From: Eurosta solidaginis
Taxonomy: Eukaryota > Arthropoda > Insecta > Diptera > Tephritidae
DNA: 64,000 nt
Reading direction: 5' to 3'
Assembly: GCF_040869045.1 (NCBI RefSeq)
Contig: NC_090319.1
Coordinates: 266,678,897-266,742,896 of the forward strand
The notes under the pieces were generated by a model that was not told the DNA's origin, made no database searches, and was given only the letters and a program-made list of their open reading frames with translations. A program made the translations under genes and the position numbers. Positions 34,038 through 44,761 of this stretch are shown here, one piece after another (position 1 is the stretch's first letter; each line of letters starts with the position of its first letter).

Positions 34038-34466
34038 CTATAGCAAATAAAAAAAAAAAAAAATAGCGGTGATCCAAGGAAATGCAAAAAGTTTAATTTT
34101 GTAGAGCAGTGTTATCGTTTAATATTCTTTTAGCTGAATTTTTTCAACCTTACATTGATCATAATTATTTTTGATTCTTCATGGCTATCAACAGGGTCCA
34201 GAGCCTATGGCTAACCGCACGTTCATTGTGATCGCATCAACTTGCTTTTTAGTATTGCCACACAAGCTCCTATTAATTTGATAAAATAGCAAGGAACGTA
34301 CAACGTTAACTAACATTCGTTACGCTAAATTTGTAGCAAGTAGATATAGCCTAGCTGAGTGCAGCATAAAATAAAGGGTATTCCTTAACAAAGAAAAATA
34401 ATAGCATTACCTCGCAAACATGCGCAGTGTGAGCTAATTTGCTAAGTGGAAGTCGAAACTAAAAAA

Positions 34467-34490
34467 AAAAAATATATATATATATATAAC
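34467..34490. repeat. (TA)n microsatellite
   Basis: Short alternating TA run following an A run. Confidence 0.8.
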
Positions 34491-34785
34491 AGAATGCAAC
34501 AGGAGTTTTATAATATTCGCCTTCCTCTGTCAACTTGAGTTGTAATCATCAATTTACCAAAAGTTCTATTGCACTGTTTTAATGTTTTAAACACTGCCCT
34601 AATTCGCTAGCCAACCAGTGTACTTGTCTTACTTCATGAAGACCTCTATTGTTCAATCTCATTTTATGTTATTTTGTGGATTTTGTTATTGCTTTCTTAG
34701 AATTCTTTGATTGTTTAGTGGCATTTTTTTATTTTCTATTTATACAAAAATTAAGCAACATTCTATATTTTGATATGCCGTATTT

Positions 34786-35665
34786 TTTTATACCTTTCAT
34801 GAATATTAAAGGTATATTAAGTTTGTCCAGAATCTTAAAATTGTAAGGCCTTAAAGGAGAAAAGATAGACCCAATAAGTATACCGAAATAATCAGGATGA
34901 AGGGCTGAATTGATTTAGCCATGTCCGTATGTCTGTTTCTATGCAAACTAGTCCGTCAATTTGTGAGATATCTTGAAAAAATTTTGGTGAGCGGATATAT
35001 TTAGGTGTTCGATTAGATATTTGTCGGAACCAGCCGGATCGGACCTCTAAAGCACATATCCCCCATAAAACTGATTTTTGAGAAAAGAGGATTTTTGTCA
35101 TATCTTCCTCAATTTATCAGATTGAAGCTTCAAACTTCGCCATATGCTTTCGTATATTGCACATATTATTGTTTAAAAAAATGGTTGACATCGGTCACAT
35201 ATATAGCATATATCCCCTATAACCGGTTGTCCAGATAAAAAGTTTTTCGTAATTTCTGCCCCATTTTAATAGCTAGACGCTTCAAATTTCACCGAATGCT
35301 TACGTATATAGCATGTATTGTTGTCTGAAAAAATTGTATATATGGGTCGTATATATAGTATATATCCCTTACAACGGATTGTTCAGATAGGAAAATTTGC
35401 GTTATATCTGCCCCATTTTAACAACTAGACGCTTTAAATTTCATCATATGTTTTCGTATATAGCATATATTGTTGTATGAAAAATTCGAAGAGATCGGTC
35501 TTATATATAGAATATGTCCCTTACAACCGATTGTTCAGATAAGAACCTTTTCACAATTTCTACACCATTTTAACAGATAGAAGCTTCAAATTTCACCAAA
35601 TGCTTACGTTTACGGTATAAATTGTTGACATAAGTCATTCATGATCAAAGCTATTTCATGCAGAG
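34786..35665 (+). repeat. Interspersed repeat with 152-bp internal tandem units
   Basis: It starts with ATACCTTTCATGAATATTAA and its partial complement AAAGGTAT, then a TAGCCATGTCCGTATGTCTG block. From about 35100 a unit recurs every 152 bp, with GCTTCAAA-type cores at 35127, 35279, 35431 and 35583. Units share CCCCATTTTAA, AGATAGAAGC, TACGTATATAGCAT and TTGTTCAGATA blocks. The architecture (head with GTCCGT-type block, then minisatellite) parallels the 44.8-kb element, but the sequences differ. It is non-coding. Confidence 0.7.
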
Positions 35666-35689
35666 AACAAAAAACGTGAAATTTTGCAT

Positions 35690-36185
35690 CCTCACACAAA
35701 GTACCTACCTATTTTTTAATTTTATATTTGCATCACTAAGCTGCTACTAAATAAATGCACAACAACAATAAAGCAGCCACTCTTATGTAGAAGGCAACGA
35801 AGAGATAACTCAAACATACAAATATGTAGTTACTAACACATACACACGCATATGATTATGAGAAACGCATAAACTACAAATATACATGTATATAGCTGGT
35901 AACCAAGCAGAAGATTCTAGAATGTGAAACGTCTAGACCTTTGGAGAAACATGCGGACAAGGCAACAGAGGATATAAAAGCAGCGCAAGCTGAGGAATGA
36001 AGGGTCAGTTTGATTTAAACACGCAATTAGTTGTGAAGTATAGGTGTTATTGTAAAGTACTCTCAAAGTAGTCTAATAAATACCATTTTGCATTACTGAA
36101 TATTGGAGTTATTTATTCGACAATTTATCGATTCGAACGTTTGCAGAAGGTGTTTAGTAACAAGGATTTCCCAAAATTCGTTACA
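35690..36185 (+). mobile_element. Solo LTR-like sequence (copy 1)
   Basis: Contains a core promoter-like GATATAAAAGCAGCGC (TATAAAA at about 35973), an AATAAA at about 36075, the GAATATTGGAGTTATTTATT block, and a 3' end at AAAATTCGTTACA (36185) followed by ATAT. It shares these blocks in order with the sequences ending at 51333 and 52117. The 5' border is not defined. Confidence 0.6.
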
Positions 36186-36189
36186 ATAT

Positions 36190-38535
36190 TTATCTTAAAA
36201 CCCGCTTAGGTATATACATCTGTTCACTATATATTTCATATGTTATACAGCCGATTATTTGAATATTCCGAATGGGATAAAATTATTGTTCAGCCCCATT
36301 TACGAAAGGTATGGAAGGCTGTGCCGAAGACAGTCCCATCCTTACTAAACTTTTTTTTGCATATTCCTTTAACTTTATTTCATTGCAAAATGGAACACTT
36401 GATTGGAGGTGTTGGAAGGCGTTTATCGATAGGTATTCGATTGACGGTTAGTGAGTTTAGCGGTTAGCGTTTCCAATGCCTAACGATTACTATTTTTGCG
36501 AGTATTCGTTGTTGTTTTTGTAACTACTGCGTTGAATTTAATCTTTTTTCATGAATTTTCCCAAGCCACCAACATCGCACGCATAACAACGTTTGGCAGA
36601 CCAAAAAACCAACTATTGGCCCACTTTGTTATTCGTAAATTCACCAAATTTGGGTGAAATTGTGTTTTGCATTGCGAGTGTCAATTTCTCGTGGCTTGCG
36701 CTTTTTTGCTTGTTGTTTTTGTTTTTTTTTTGTCATTTCTTAGTTAATGCAAATGAAGCTGTTAAAGCTATTTGACGTTATTTGCGGCATGATTTTGCTG
36801 ACATTCATTTATATGTATGTATGTGCTTGTGTATGCATGTGGTTAAAAATTTAATATTCTTTGTGGGTTAAATAGTTTAAATGGAAAGTATTTTAGCAAT
36901 CAACAGCCTCATTTACTTAATTAGTGAATGATTAAATAAATGAAAGATATTCGCATTATTTGCGTGGTTTTCCTTTTGACGTCTGCGAAGGAGTGTAAGA
37001 CCGACTTAAAAAGCAAAAAAAAAAAATTAGGAAATCATCTAATCATCTTTACTGTGGGAAAATAAAGCCGAAATGCATTGTGCTGAACTTCCTGAATAAG
37101 ATTTGTAACACATAAACCATAATCCCGTCGTAAAAATCTAGATTCATAATTTTGAATGTAAATGGAACAACAACGATTTGAGCCAGATATATCCAGTCAG
37201 AAGTCTGGTTATAATTGTGATGGCTTTAGTTTGGCAACACGTATGTGTTAATGAAGCAGCGATATGTGCCTATCACAGCTGATCTGTAAAAAAATATCAC
37301 ACCTCTGCCTCTCAAGTCTTCCAATGATCAAGAGCGATGCCGTAAAAAATGAGCATGATACGGAGCTAGAAAACTCACTGGATGATGGCTATACACTACT
37401 TTCAGTTATATTATGGCGAATTTACTGGAAATCTCAATAAATACGAAAAATTAACTTTCAAAATAGTATTGCCCAATAAGTATTTTTTGTAGTCAACCGA
37501 AATTGTAAATTTTTACTTTGTTTAAGTCTTCAGAAATAATTATTTAGGGAAATACATTATAAATATTTATACAGTAATGACGGACAATGAGACTCGTTTT
37601 TACTTTTTTGTTTTTCGATTTATCTATAAATTTTATAAAGTCACTAAAGAGCGTTGTACGCCCATAAATTCACGCAGAATGCTCCGATTTTAAAACGTTT
37701 CTTGCACTTGCAAGCTATCTGCATGAGATGGACATTTTGGGTATAATTTGAAGGTATATATAATAGATAGGGGCGTGGAAAATTGCTAAATTCTAGTAAA
37801 AAATCATAAAATTTTTGTTTACACAGCTTTAATTTCAAAACTGATTGATCGATTGGAATATTTCTTCTTTGCGGTAAAGCTGTGAAATATTTACCTTCGT
37901 TCTGCATCAAAAAAAGTACTTGATTCCTTTTTAATATGAGCAAAGTTGCTTAAGCAAAAGTAACATTTTTACCAAAATATGCAGCGCGTGCGTTTGTTCG
38001 TTGTGAACTGTGCGAACAAACTTGCTTTGAGTGGAACATTATGCATCACATACGTACATACATACATAACATTCGCTAGCTATCAGCTTCATATATGTAT
38101 GTATATATTTATGCGTGTTGCCAAGTTAATGCAACTTAAATGGTTAAGAATTCATTCATCTTGTGAAAATGGTTCATTCGTTAAAATTTTTTAACATTTT
38201 GTTAAAACTCTTCAACAAAAGTTTTATTTTTCGGTATGTTTGAGTGTATATGCTAATTTTTGTGCACTAAGGAGAGTTTATCTATCTCCATATATATGTA
38301 TATAAAGAAGAATATTTGTTTGTATGCAGCTTATGTACTCCGACAACACTGCCCCGATTTCATACAAAATTGCAAGGTCGCTTCATGACAAACCGAAGAA
38401 TGTTACTATGAATGTGATTCCCGCAAAGTGGACCAAGGACCGTTCTTTCCGAACAAATTTTTTCACTGTTTTATTTGCCTGAAATTTGGTATAAAAGTAG
38501 CCCTTTACCTAGATTGGTATTTACGACACTTTTTT
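36190..38535. other. Nothing recognised
   Basis: AT-rich; short frames, one (TATG)n run near 36813 and another near 38095. No gene supported. Confidence 0.45.
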
Positions 38536-38539
38536 CATG

Positions 38540-38850
38540 AAGAATGGACCAAGGACCGACTGGGACTAGGAGAGGGAGTGTGACCGTGACTAGGAATTTT
38601 GTGCTTAGACAGTAACTGGAACTGGAACTGGGTATAAGGGATGGAGAAGAATAAGGACTGGAGAGAAGATAAAGGAGTGACAGAGAAAGAGATAGAGTTA
38701 GACGAAGATAGAGCGGAAAAGAAGTGTCAGAAAAGACGGAGAGGGAGAAAGATACATACAGAAAGAGAAAAGGCAGAGGGAGAAGTGAATAAAAGGACGA
38801 AAAAAAGGGTAGGGAGAGTAAAAACCTCTTAAAACTCATGCCGATAGACC
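38540..38850 (-). repeat. Polypurine tract, second copy of the 6.7-kb element in inverse orientation
   Basis: Purine-rich on the plus strand. Its complement follows the same block order as 6725-7060. The Ser/Leu-rich minus-strand frame and the Lys/Glu/Arg-rich plus-strand frame here are composition artefacts. Confidence 0.6.
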
Positions 38851-38959
38851 TAATTTACGGCGGAACAACGTGCAGGTATGCTAATGTTACATATAAAAGC
38901 CTTTGACAATAACTGTGGTATTCTGTAAGAGTAATTCGGAAATACATGGATTAAGGTCA

Positions 38960-39740
38960 ATCGAAAAAATCGGTAGCTTTAAGAGAAAGAAGTTGAGGAT
39001 CCGTCAAACATACGGCTTATGAAGATGACGTTGCAATTGTCACAAGTGGATAGTGCCTTTCAACGATTAGCTCTTTAATGGATCGAGCACTTCGCGATAT
39101 ACATACCTGGGCATGTAATGTCAGTAGGAGGAGTGATGCTGCAAAAAAAAAAAACCTTGCACAAAATATCTAGAAATTATTCTATTCAGTAAGTTATCGT
39201 AGAAGCCCAACGTGAAAGTGAAGAAGGTCTCGACGGCACTTTATCCATGTAAAATAATGCTGGATACTCTCGTTGGGTATTTACAGCGATTTTAAAGCCT
39301 ATTTTATATTATGGAGTGCTTGTTTGGTGAACAGCCACACAAAAAGGAGCATACCTCACAAAATTAGAGGGGCTATACTTGCTATTAATGCTAATCATTA
39401 CAGGAGACCTGAAAGCAAGCCCGATTGAAAATATAGCGAACGGAAGTAATATTAGACGTAGAAAGTGCGGGTTGGAGGAGGAAATGATCGAACACCTTTT
39501 GTGCTCGGGTCCCGCGTTTGCCAGGCTAAGGCTCCAGCTAAAAGGAGTAGATACAGCTGTCAGATCTAGAAGCAGCAATAGGAATAGGTTCTAGAAAACT
39601 TTTAGTATTTTTCAAGGGGACGCATAACATAGGCTCTGGTTTTCAGTTTGGTCGTTTAACAAACTTCTGATAAAACAATTGATTTATGCAGTCTATGTGG
39701 GGTCTTCATGAGCCGGCCAATTCAACCTAACCTAACCTAA
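38960..39740 (+). pseudogene. Non-LTR retrotransposon remnant: RT to zinc-knuckle 3' end
   Basis: The frame is broken, but TAYEDDVAIVTSG (codons about 39012-39050) is the RT catalytic YxDD motif with Glu in place of the usual Ala. LMDRALRDIHTWACNV follows, the usual thumb-side block. Further on are KPILYYGVLVW-like sequence with frame breaks, then RKCGLEEEMIEHLLCSG, the cysteine/histidine motif at the end of such proteins, and a 3' UTR ending GCCGGCCAATTCAACCTAAC with CCTAA repeated at 39725-39740. It is dead. Domain order and the 3' end match the fragment at 61550-62495. Confidence 0.7.
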
Positions 39741-42365
39741 CTTTTAACTTAACAAGGCAGATCAATAAAACGGAGTTTATGGTGTCAGATAATAAATTTA
39801 ATTACGTCATATTAGCGGAAATGTATAAAATCGCCTTCTATATTGTATGCACTTCGAAGTTTGGTATTATGAAGATTTCATACTTCAATTGAGCTTAAGC
39901 TGGTCCTAAGGGCAATTGACTTTATGACCTTTGGCTTAATGCCACCCTTCCCTTTTTAACCAGCCCATTTAACCTTAGCATATCATATTCTCGCTATTAG
40001 CGAACTATAAAGATTTCTGCAAGATTCGTCAGGAAGAGAACCACTAACAATGCGACGTAAGCAATTACCAACAATGTTGATTTAACAACAATTTCTTTAG
40101 CGTTTCAGCTCATACGTCAATTAAAAACGAAAAGCGAATTATGAATTAAATTAAGAAAAAAGTGCAATAAAATGAAAAAAAGAGTAGAAGCAACAAATGA
40201 ACATATATTCCCAAATTGAATTATTATTGGTACTTTTGTTTTCACTCGCCCGATGCTATCAAGTAAAAGAAGAACAAGAAAGTGAAGTTATGAAAGTGTT
40301 TGATGCGCGGCTAAAAATGAAAAGCAAATTTAAACGCCTGACCCGTCTTTGATATCAAAAATGTAATTTCAGAGACTTACACACGTCAGGTAATTTAGTC
40401 ACAGTTTTTGTTGTTTGCTCAAAAGAATAGCCGAAAATAAGCGCATTAAGTGCAGTGTGCAAGTTATATGACCGTCATTGTGGAAGATTGATGTGTAATT
40501 GGAAAAATAAAACATCAATTTGAGTACAGCTTAACAGGCAGATTGATGGGTGGAGAAGCGTAATGGATGTTTCAATTTCACTTTTATTTACTAAATGTGA
40601 TAAAGCTCTTTTTGTGATGTCGAGTATGTATTGTTTGAATTTCTGAGGAAGTGTGAGAAAATATCATGAAGTAAGAATTTTTAGCCTAATTAAATTTGTC
40701 GACGAAATGGTTTTTTTTGTTGTAACCAGTTTATATGAAATCCCCTCTTTTTGACCGTATTATGTTATCTGGAAGCTTTGTAATTCATAATGAGCTCTGC
40801 AGACTCTTTCACTTAGTTGCTTTCTCATAGTATAGTAAATAGAAATTATAACTTGAGGGACTACAACTCGTTTAAAAAAAATATTAAGACGTTTTCAGAA
40901 CTCAGCAGGATGTTTAAAGAAATTTTCTCGTGGCCAAAATAATTACATATTACTTCTGAAAGTTGGAGGGATATTGGTGGTGCTCATTAAAAGATGTAGT
41001 TCCAGTCAAAAAAAAAAAAAAATAAAAAGAATGAAGTACTCCTTTGGCTGATAAATTATCTTATATAAACAACAAAAATTTAATGGGTAATAAAGGGTAT
41101 TTTTTGATGTTCATAAGAGGGAAGAAAGAAATGAAGCCACGAAAAGCCAAGGGACTTTAGATCAACTATTATTTAGTAATTTCTCATAAAAATTTCAAAA
41201 TTCATTGAAAATTGTATTATTGAGGATGTACTGTTTAATGCCATGACTATATGCAATAGATAGTGTACCTTATACTGGGTTGGCCCAAATACAAAAAAAA
41301 AAAATTTTGCTAATGTCCTCCCCAAAATATGAATATTTTTTTTGATTTTTCGAAATACAGCCGAAACCTTTTTTGGTTTTAACTTGCTTATTTGACGTCC
41401 AATTTTTAAAATTGTTATGTCATTATTTTGGCCTTGAGAAGCTTTACATTTCCGTTTAATGTCCTCTTAAGCTATGAAGTCGTTTTCACATGATTGGGTC
41501 AGCTAACAAAATTTGACCCCCTAATCTATGTTTTTCTTCCTTACCAAACGAAAGTACTTCAAAATTCAAGAAAATGTTGCTTTGAGACCATATTACTAAA
41601 ATAATAAACAAAGAAGTTATAGCACTTTAAATATTTATTGCAACTGTTATTTTACCTGATTTTTATTACATTTAGACGTGAAACTCATGATATTTTTGGA
41701 GGAAAAATTGCAGGGTTTGCATTGAAAAGTTAATAAAGATATGCCAAATATCACGAATAGGGGAAGTCGAAGTAAATGAGTGAGTCAAACCTGTTGTTTC
41801 GTATTTCTAATAATAGCAGTATGCGACAAAACCCACTTTTTCGTAGAGATGGAAGCTTAAGTAAACAAAGTACTGTCTCCGTTTTTCGAACTTAGCTTCC
41901 AAAAAATGGATATCGGCTTACGAAGTTCGAAATTTTACATTTCGAAATTTTATTTTATTTTTTTCTTAACGGGTTCAGCAAATTGAAAAAGTAAAAAGTG
42001 GGCGGGGTCCGCTCTTTTCCCTTATTAGAAGGGCTGGATTCTTTTTTTGAGAAATTTAGTATAACTGCTGTTATACGAGGTTAAAGTCAGAAGTCAGAGT
42101 CTGGCTGTATTCAGAAGTCTCTAAAGTCTCTAAAAAAAGTGGGGTCTGAAGCCAATAATAAAAGAATGGTTTCCATTGCGGTTAACACAAATGTATTTGA
42201 AAGCTGCGGGGTAAGCGAGATGTGCCACCTTTATTCAAAATATTTTCTCATTTATGCCCAGTAAATATTCCTTGCTTCATTAGTCCCTCAAACAATATTT
42301 GCACTGTAATGTCTAAGTTTATGAAATAAAAAATAAACAAATTAAATGTTCATCAATTTAGTGTT
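39741..42365. other. Nothing recognised
   Basis: AT-rich with several A runs (41010, 41290). I cannot support a gene, RNA or repeat family. Confidence 0.45.
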
Positions 42366-42367
42366 AT

Positions 42368-43725
42368 TGTTAAACACAGATCGATATCGGTTAATTATCG
42401 AAAAGTTAGTGAATACTTACCGATATGTTATAAAAAGGTTATCGATATTTTAACGAAATTTATCGGTTACGTAACGAAAATTTATCGATATGCTATCATA
42501 TGTTATTGTTCCAATATACATCATTTATCCACCCTGTCGGAAAACAAATAAAACAAAATAAGTCAGTTATTGACTCTTTATCGAAAAGTCATTGATTTTT
42601 TATATGCGCATTACCAATGCGAAAGACATCGATATGTTATCGAAAACTCGTCGATTAATTATAGCAAATTTATAGACTTACTATCGGAGTACGACATTGA
42701 TTTTATCGACACATTATAGATCTATTAACGAAAATTTTCAGACTTGCAATCGAAAAATTACACTGCGTTACAAAAACGAGCTTTAGTTCTGTCCTATGAA
42801 GCAAATATACTTCTTCGGAAAGGAAAATCGCCGATACACGTGTAAATATATTTTTTCTCCTCTTTTCAAAAAAGTATATTTGGTTCATAGGACAGAATGT
42901 GTGTAACGCGGTGTTATCAATATGCCTACTTACAAGTTCTTTGAGGCTTGAAAAGCACCGAGCTGGAAATTATATTTTTTTGTAGTTTTTTTTTTGTTGC
43001 GGTGAAAATTATCAGTTTACTATCGGAGTATATCTTTTTTGTAATCGGTCTGTTATCGTTTAATCATCGACGACTAATCGGTTGTTTATGAAGGAAATAC
43101 CGATAAAACTTCAATATAAGTACATTTGCAACCTGTCGACAACAAGCCCAAAAAAAACTTATATGCACCCGATGACCTGACGATTAAGCAAATCGGTAAC
43201 ACGAAGATAACATTTCGCTATCGATAAGAGACCGATAAAATAATATCTTGCCAGTATAGCTTTTTATCGATAAGAAACCGACTCAAGTTTTATGGAAAAG
43301 CCCTAAAAAAAGGCGCAAATACCGATATAACTTCCATATAAACACATTTGCAACCTGTCGATAACAAGTCCAAAAATAAATTAGGATAACCCGCTAACTT
43401 GGCGATTACAAACCGATAACTCGACGAAAATATTTCGTTATCGATAAAATAAAAATTATCGACGAGGTATAGACGAGTTATCGATTTTTTTATCGAATTT
43501 TTATAAATTTGTTATCGATGATAAACGTTATCGAACAGTTACCGGTTTGTTATGGGATATGTCTTGGTTTTTTATCGAACATTTATCGATTTGTTATGGA
43601 AAAAATATCGCTTTTTATTGAAATACCTATTGATTTGTTTTTGGGGTGTTACAGGTAAGTTGTCAAAGATTTATCGGCTTGTTATCGATTTCTTATCGGC
43701 GATTTATCACTTTGTTATCTGTTTA
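42368..43725. repeat. TATCGA-rich degenerate repeat cluster 2 (largest)
   Basis: About 1.3 kb dense in TATCGATA, GTTATCGA, ACCGATA and CGATAAC words with irregular spacing. It contains a nested MITE (42761-42913) and an imperfect duplication of a block of about 110 bp (about 43095-43205 and 43318-43430) sharing CATTTGCAACCTGTCGA and AACAAG-CC. Open frames are artefacts. Confidence 0.75.
42758..42916. mobile_element. 153-bp MITE with TTA duplication, nested in the TATCGA cluster
   Basis: Termini CACTGCGTTACA and the complement of CACCGCGTTACA, with the TIR continuing as TTCTGTCCTATGAA then CAAATATACTT in both arms. TTA flanks both ends (42758-42760 and 42914-42916). Removing the element and one TTA restores a continuous TATCGA-type motif context. 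TTA duplications fit PIF/Harbinger-type elements. Confidence 0.75.
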
Positions 43726-43739
43726 TTTTCGACGTACGT

Positions 43740-44761
43740 ACCTACGTCTGTTTACACATTGAACTTTAAAAGTACTTGAGGTCCCAAGCGTTTGTGTACA
43801 TAAAATAGGGTAGCCTTGAGAAATTTTGGGACTTAATTCATTTATGATAGCAATGTTGTTCGAATGAAAGCCAATTCTAGATTGTATGTCTTTCCTACCT
43901 ACAGAGTTAGTAGAGCCAAAGAAAAATAAATGGCGTGTTATTCACTTTCAACGTGTAAATGGAATCATTGGTGTAACTAGAAGTCAACATGTTTGTTTTT
44001 TTCGTCTCACTCTCATATAGGAGAATGATTGAAACTTGCAAGCAAAGCACTAAACACTTTTATTTTATTTCAGTTAATTTTAACTTTAAAAGGGCAATTT
44101 ATTCCCGGCAATTTAATTTTTGCACTCTCGACTCACCCTGACTTAGTTGTGAAGCCATTAAGGATTTTCACTTGCAATTTGGAAGCTTAAAATAGCCAAA
44201 TTATTTCCCATTATTTTACTAACCGAAATTAGTTTTTTTGTTTGTTGCTGTAGCTGTTCTATAGGTATTTCGTTTAAGTTTCGAATTTATTAGCTATAGA
44301 AAATGAAAATTTAATGTCATGACTTGCCCGCCATCGTCAATTTGACCTGGCCTAATCTCAATTTAAGTACCGACGCGACGGCACCCAACAACTTAAGGAG
44401 AGAGAGAGAGAAAAAAAAAACGAAAAAAAAGTGAAAAAATTAGTCGCATCATTTGTGCAACAATAAAATTGCAAATACAGCAGCAGCAGGAGGTGGCAAG
44501 ATGCTGCTGCTGTTGCTGCTTAAGTTCAAATTATGCGCTTGCCTTTATTTTTATATGCATGTGTGTATGTGTGTGTATGTGTGTGTGTGTGTGTGTGTGT
44601 GTCACTGCATGAATGCAACTTTATACGCTCAAGTATGTATGTAGTGTAATCGAACGCGCTCTTAACGCATGACTACAGTGAATTTTTATTTTATTGTTTA
44701 TATTTTATTTTAGTTAATTTTGTTTACTTATTTTCTCTGCACAGCAATGTACTTATTGGGT
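43740..44761. other. Microsatellites; no gene recognised
   Basis: Includes a short (AG)n/poly-A tract near 44400, opa-like CAGCAGCAG near 44478, a CTG run near 44503 and a (GT)n tract at 44556-44601. The Cys/Val-rich frame over the GT tract is an artefact. Confidence 0.6.

Noticed and set aside
38471..38839. 122-codon Ser/Leu-rich frame on the minus strand
   Set aside because: Composition follows directly from the polypyrimidine strand. The paired Lys/Glu-rich plus-strand frame has the same cause.
39722..39740. True telomere sequence
   Set aside because: Only a few CCTAA units, sitting at the 3' end of a LINE remnant, and dipterans lack TTAGG telomeres.
44453..44644. Cys/Val-rich 63-codon frame
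   Set aside because: Produced by the (GT)n microsatellite and the adjacent CTG run.
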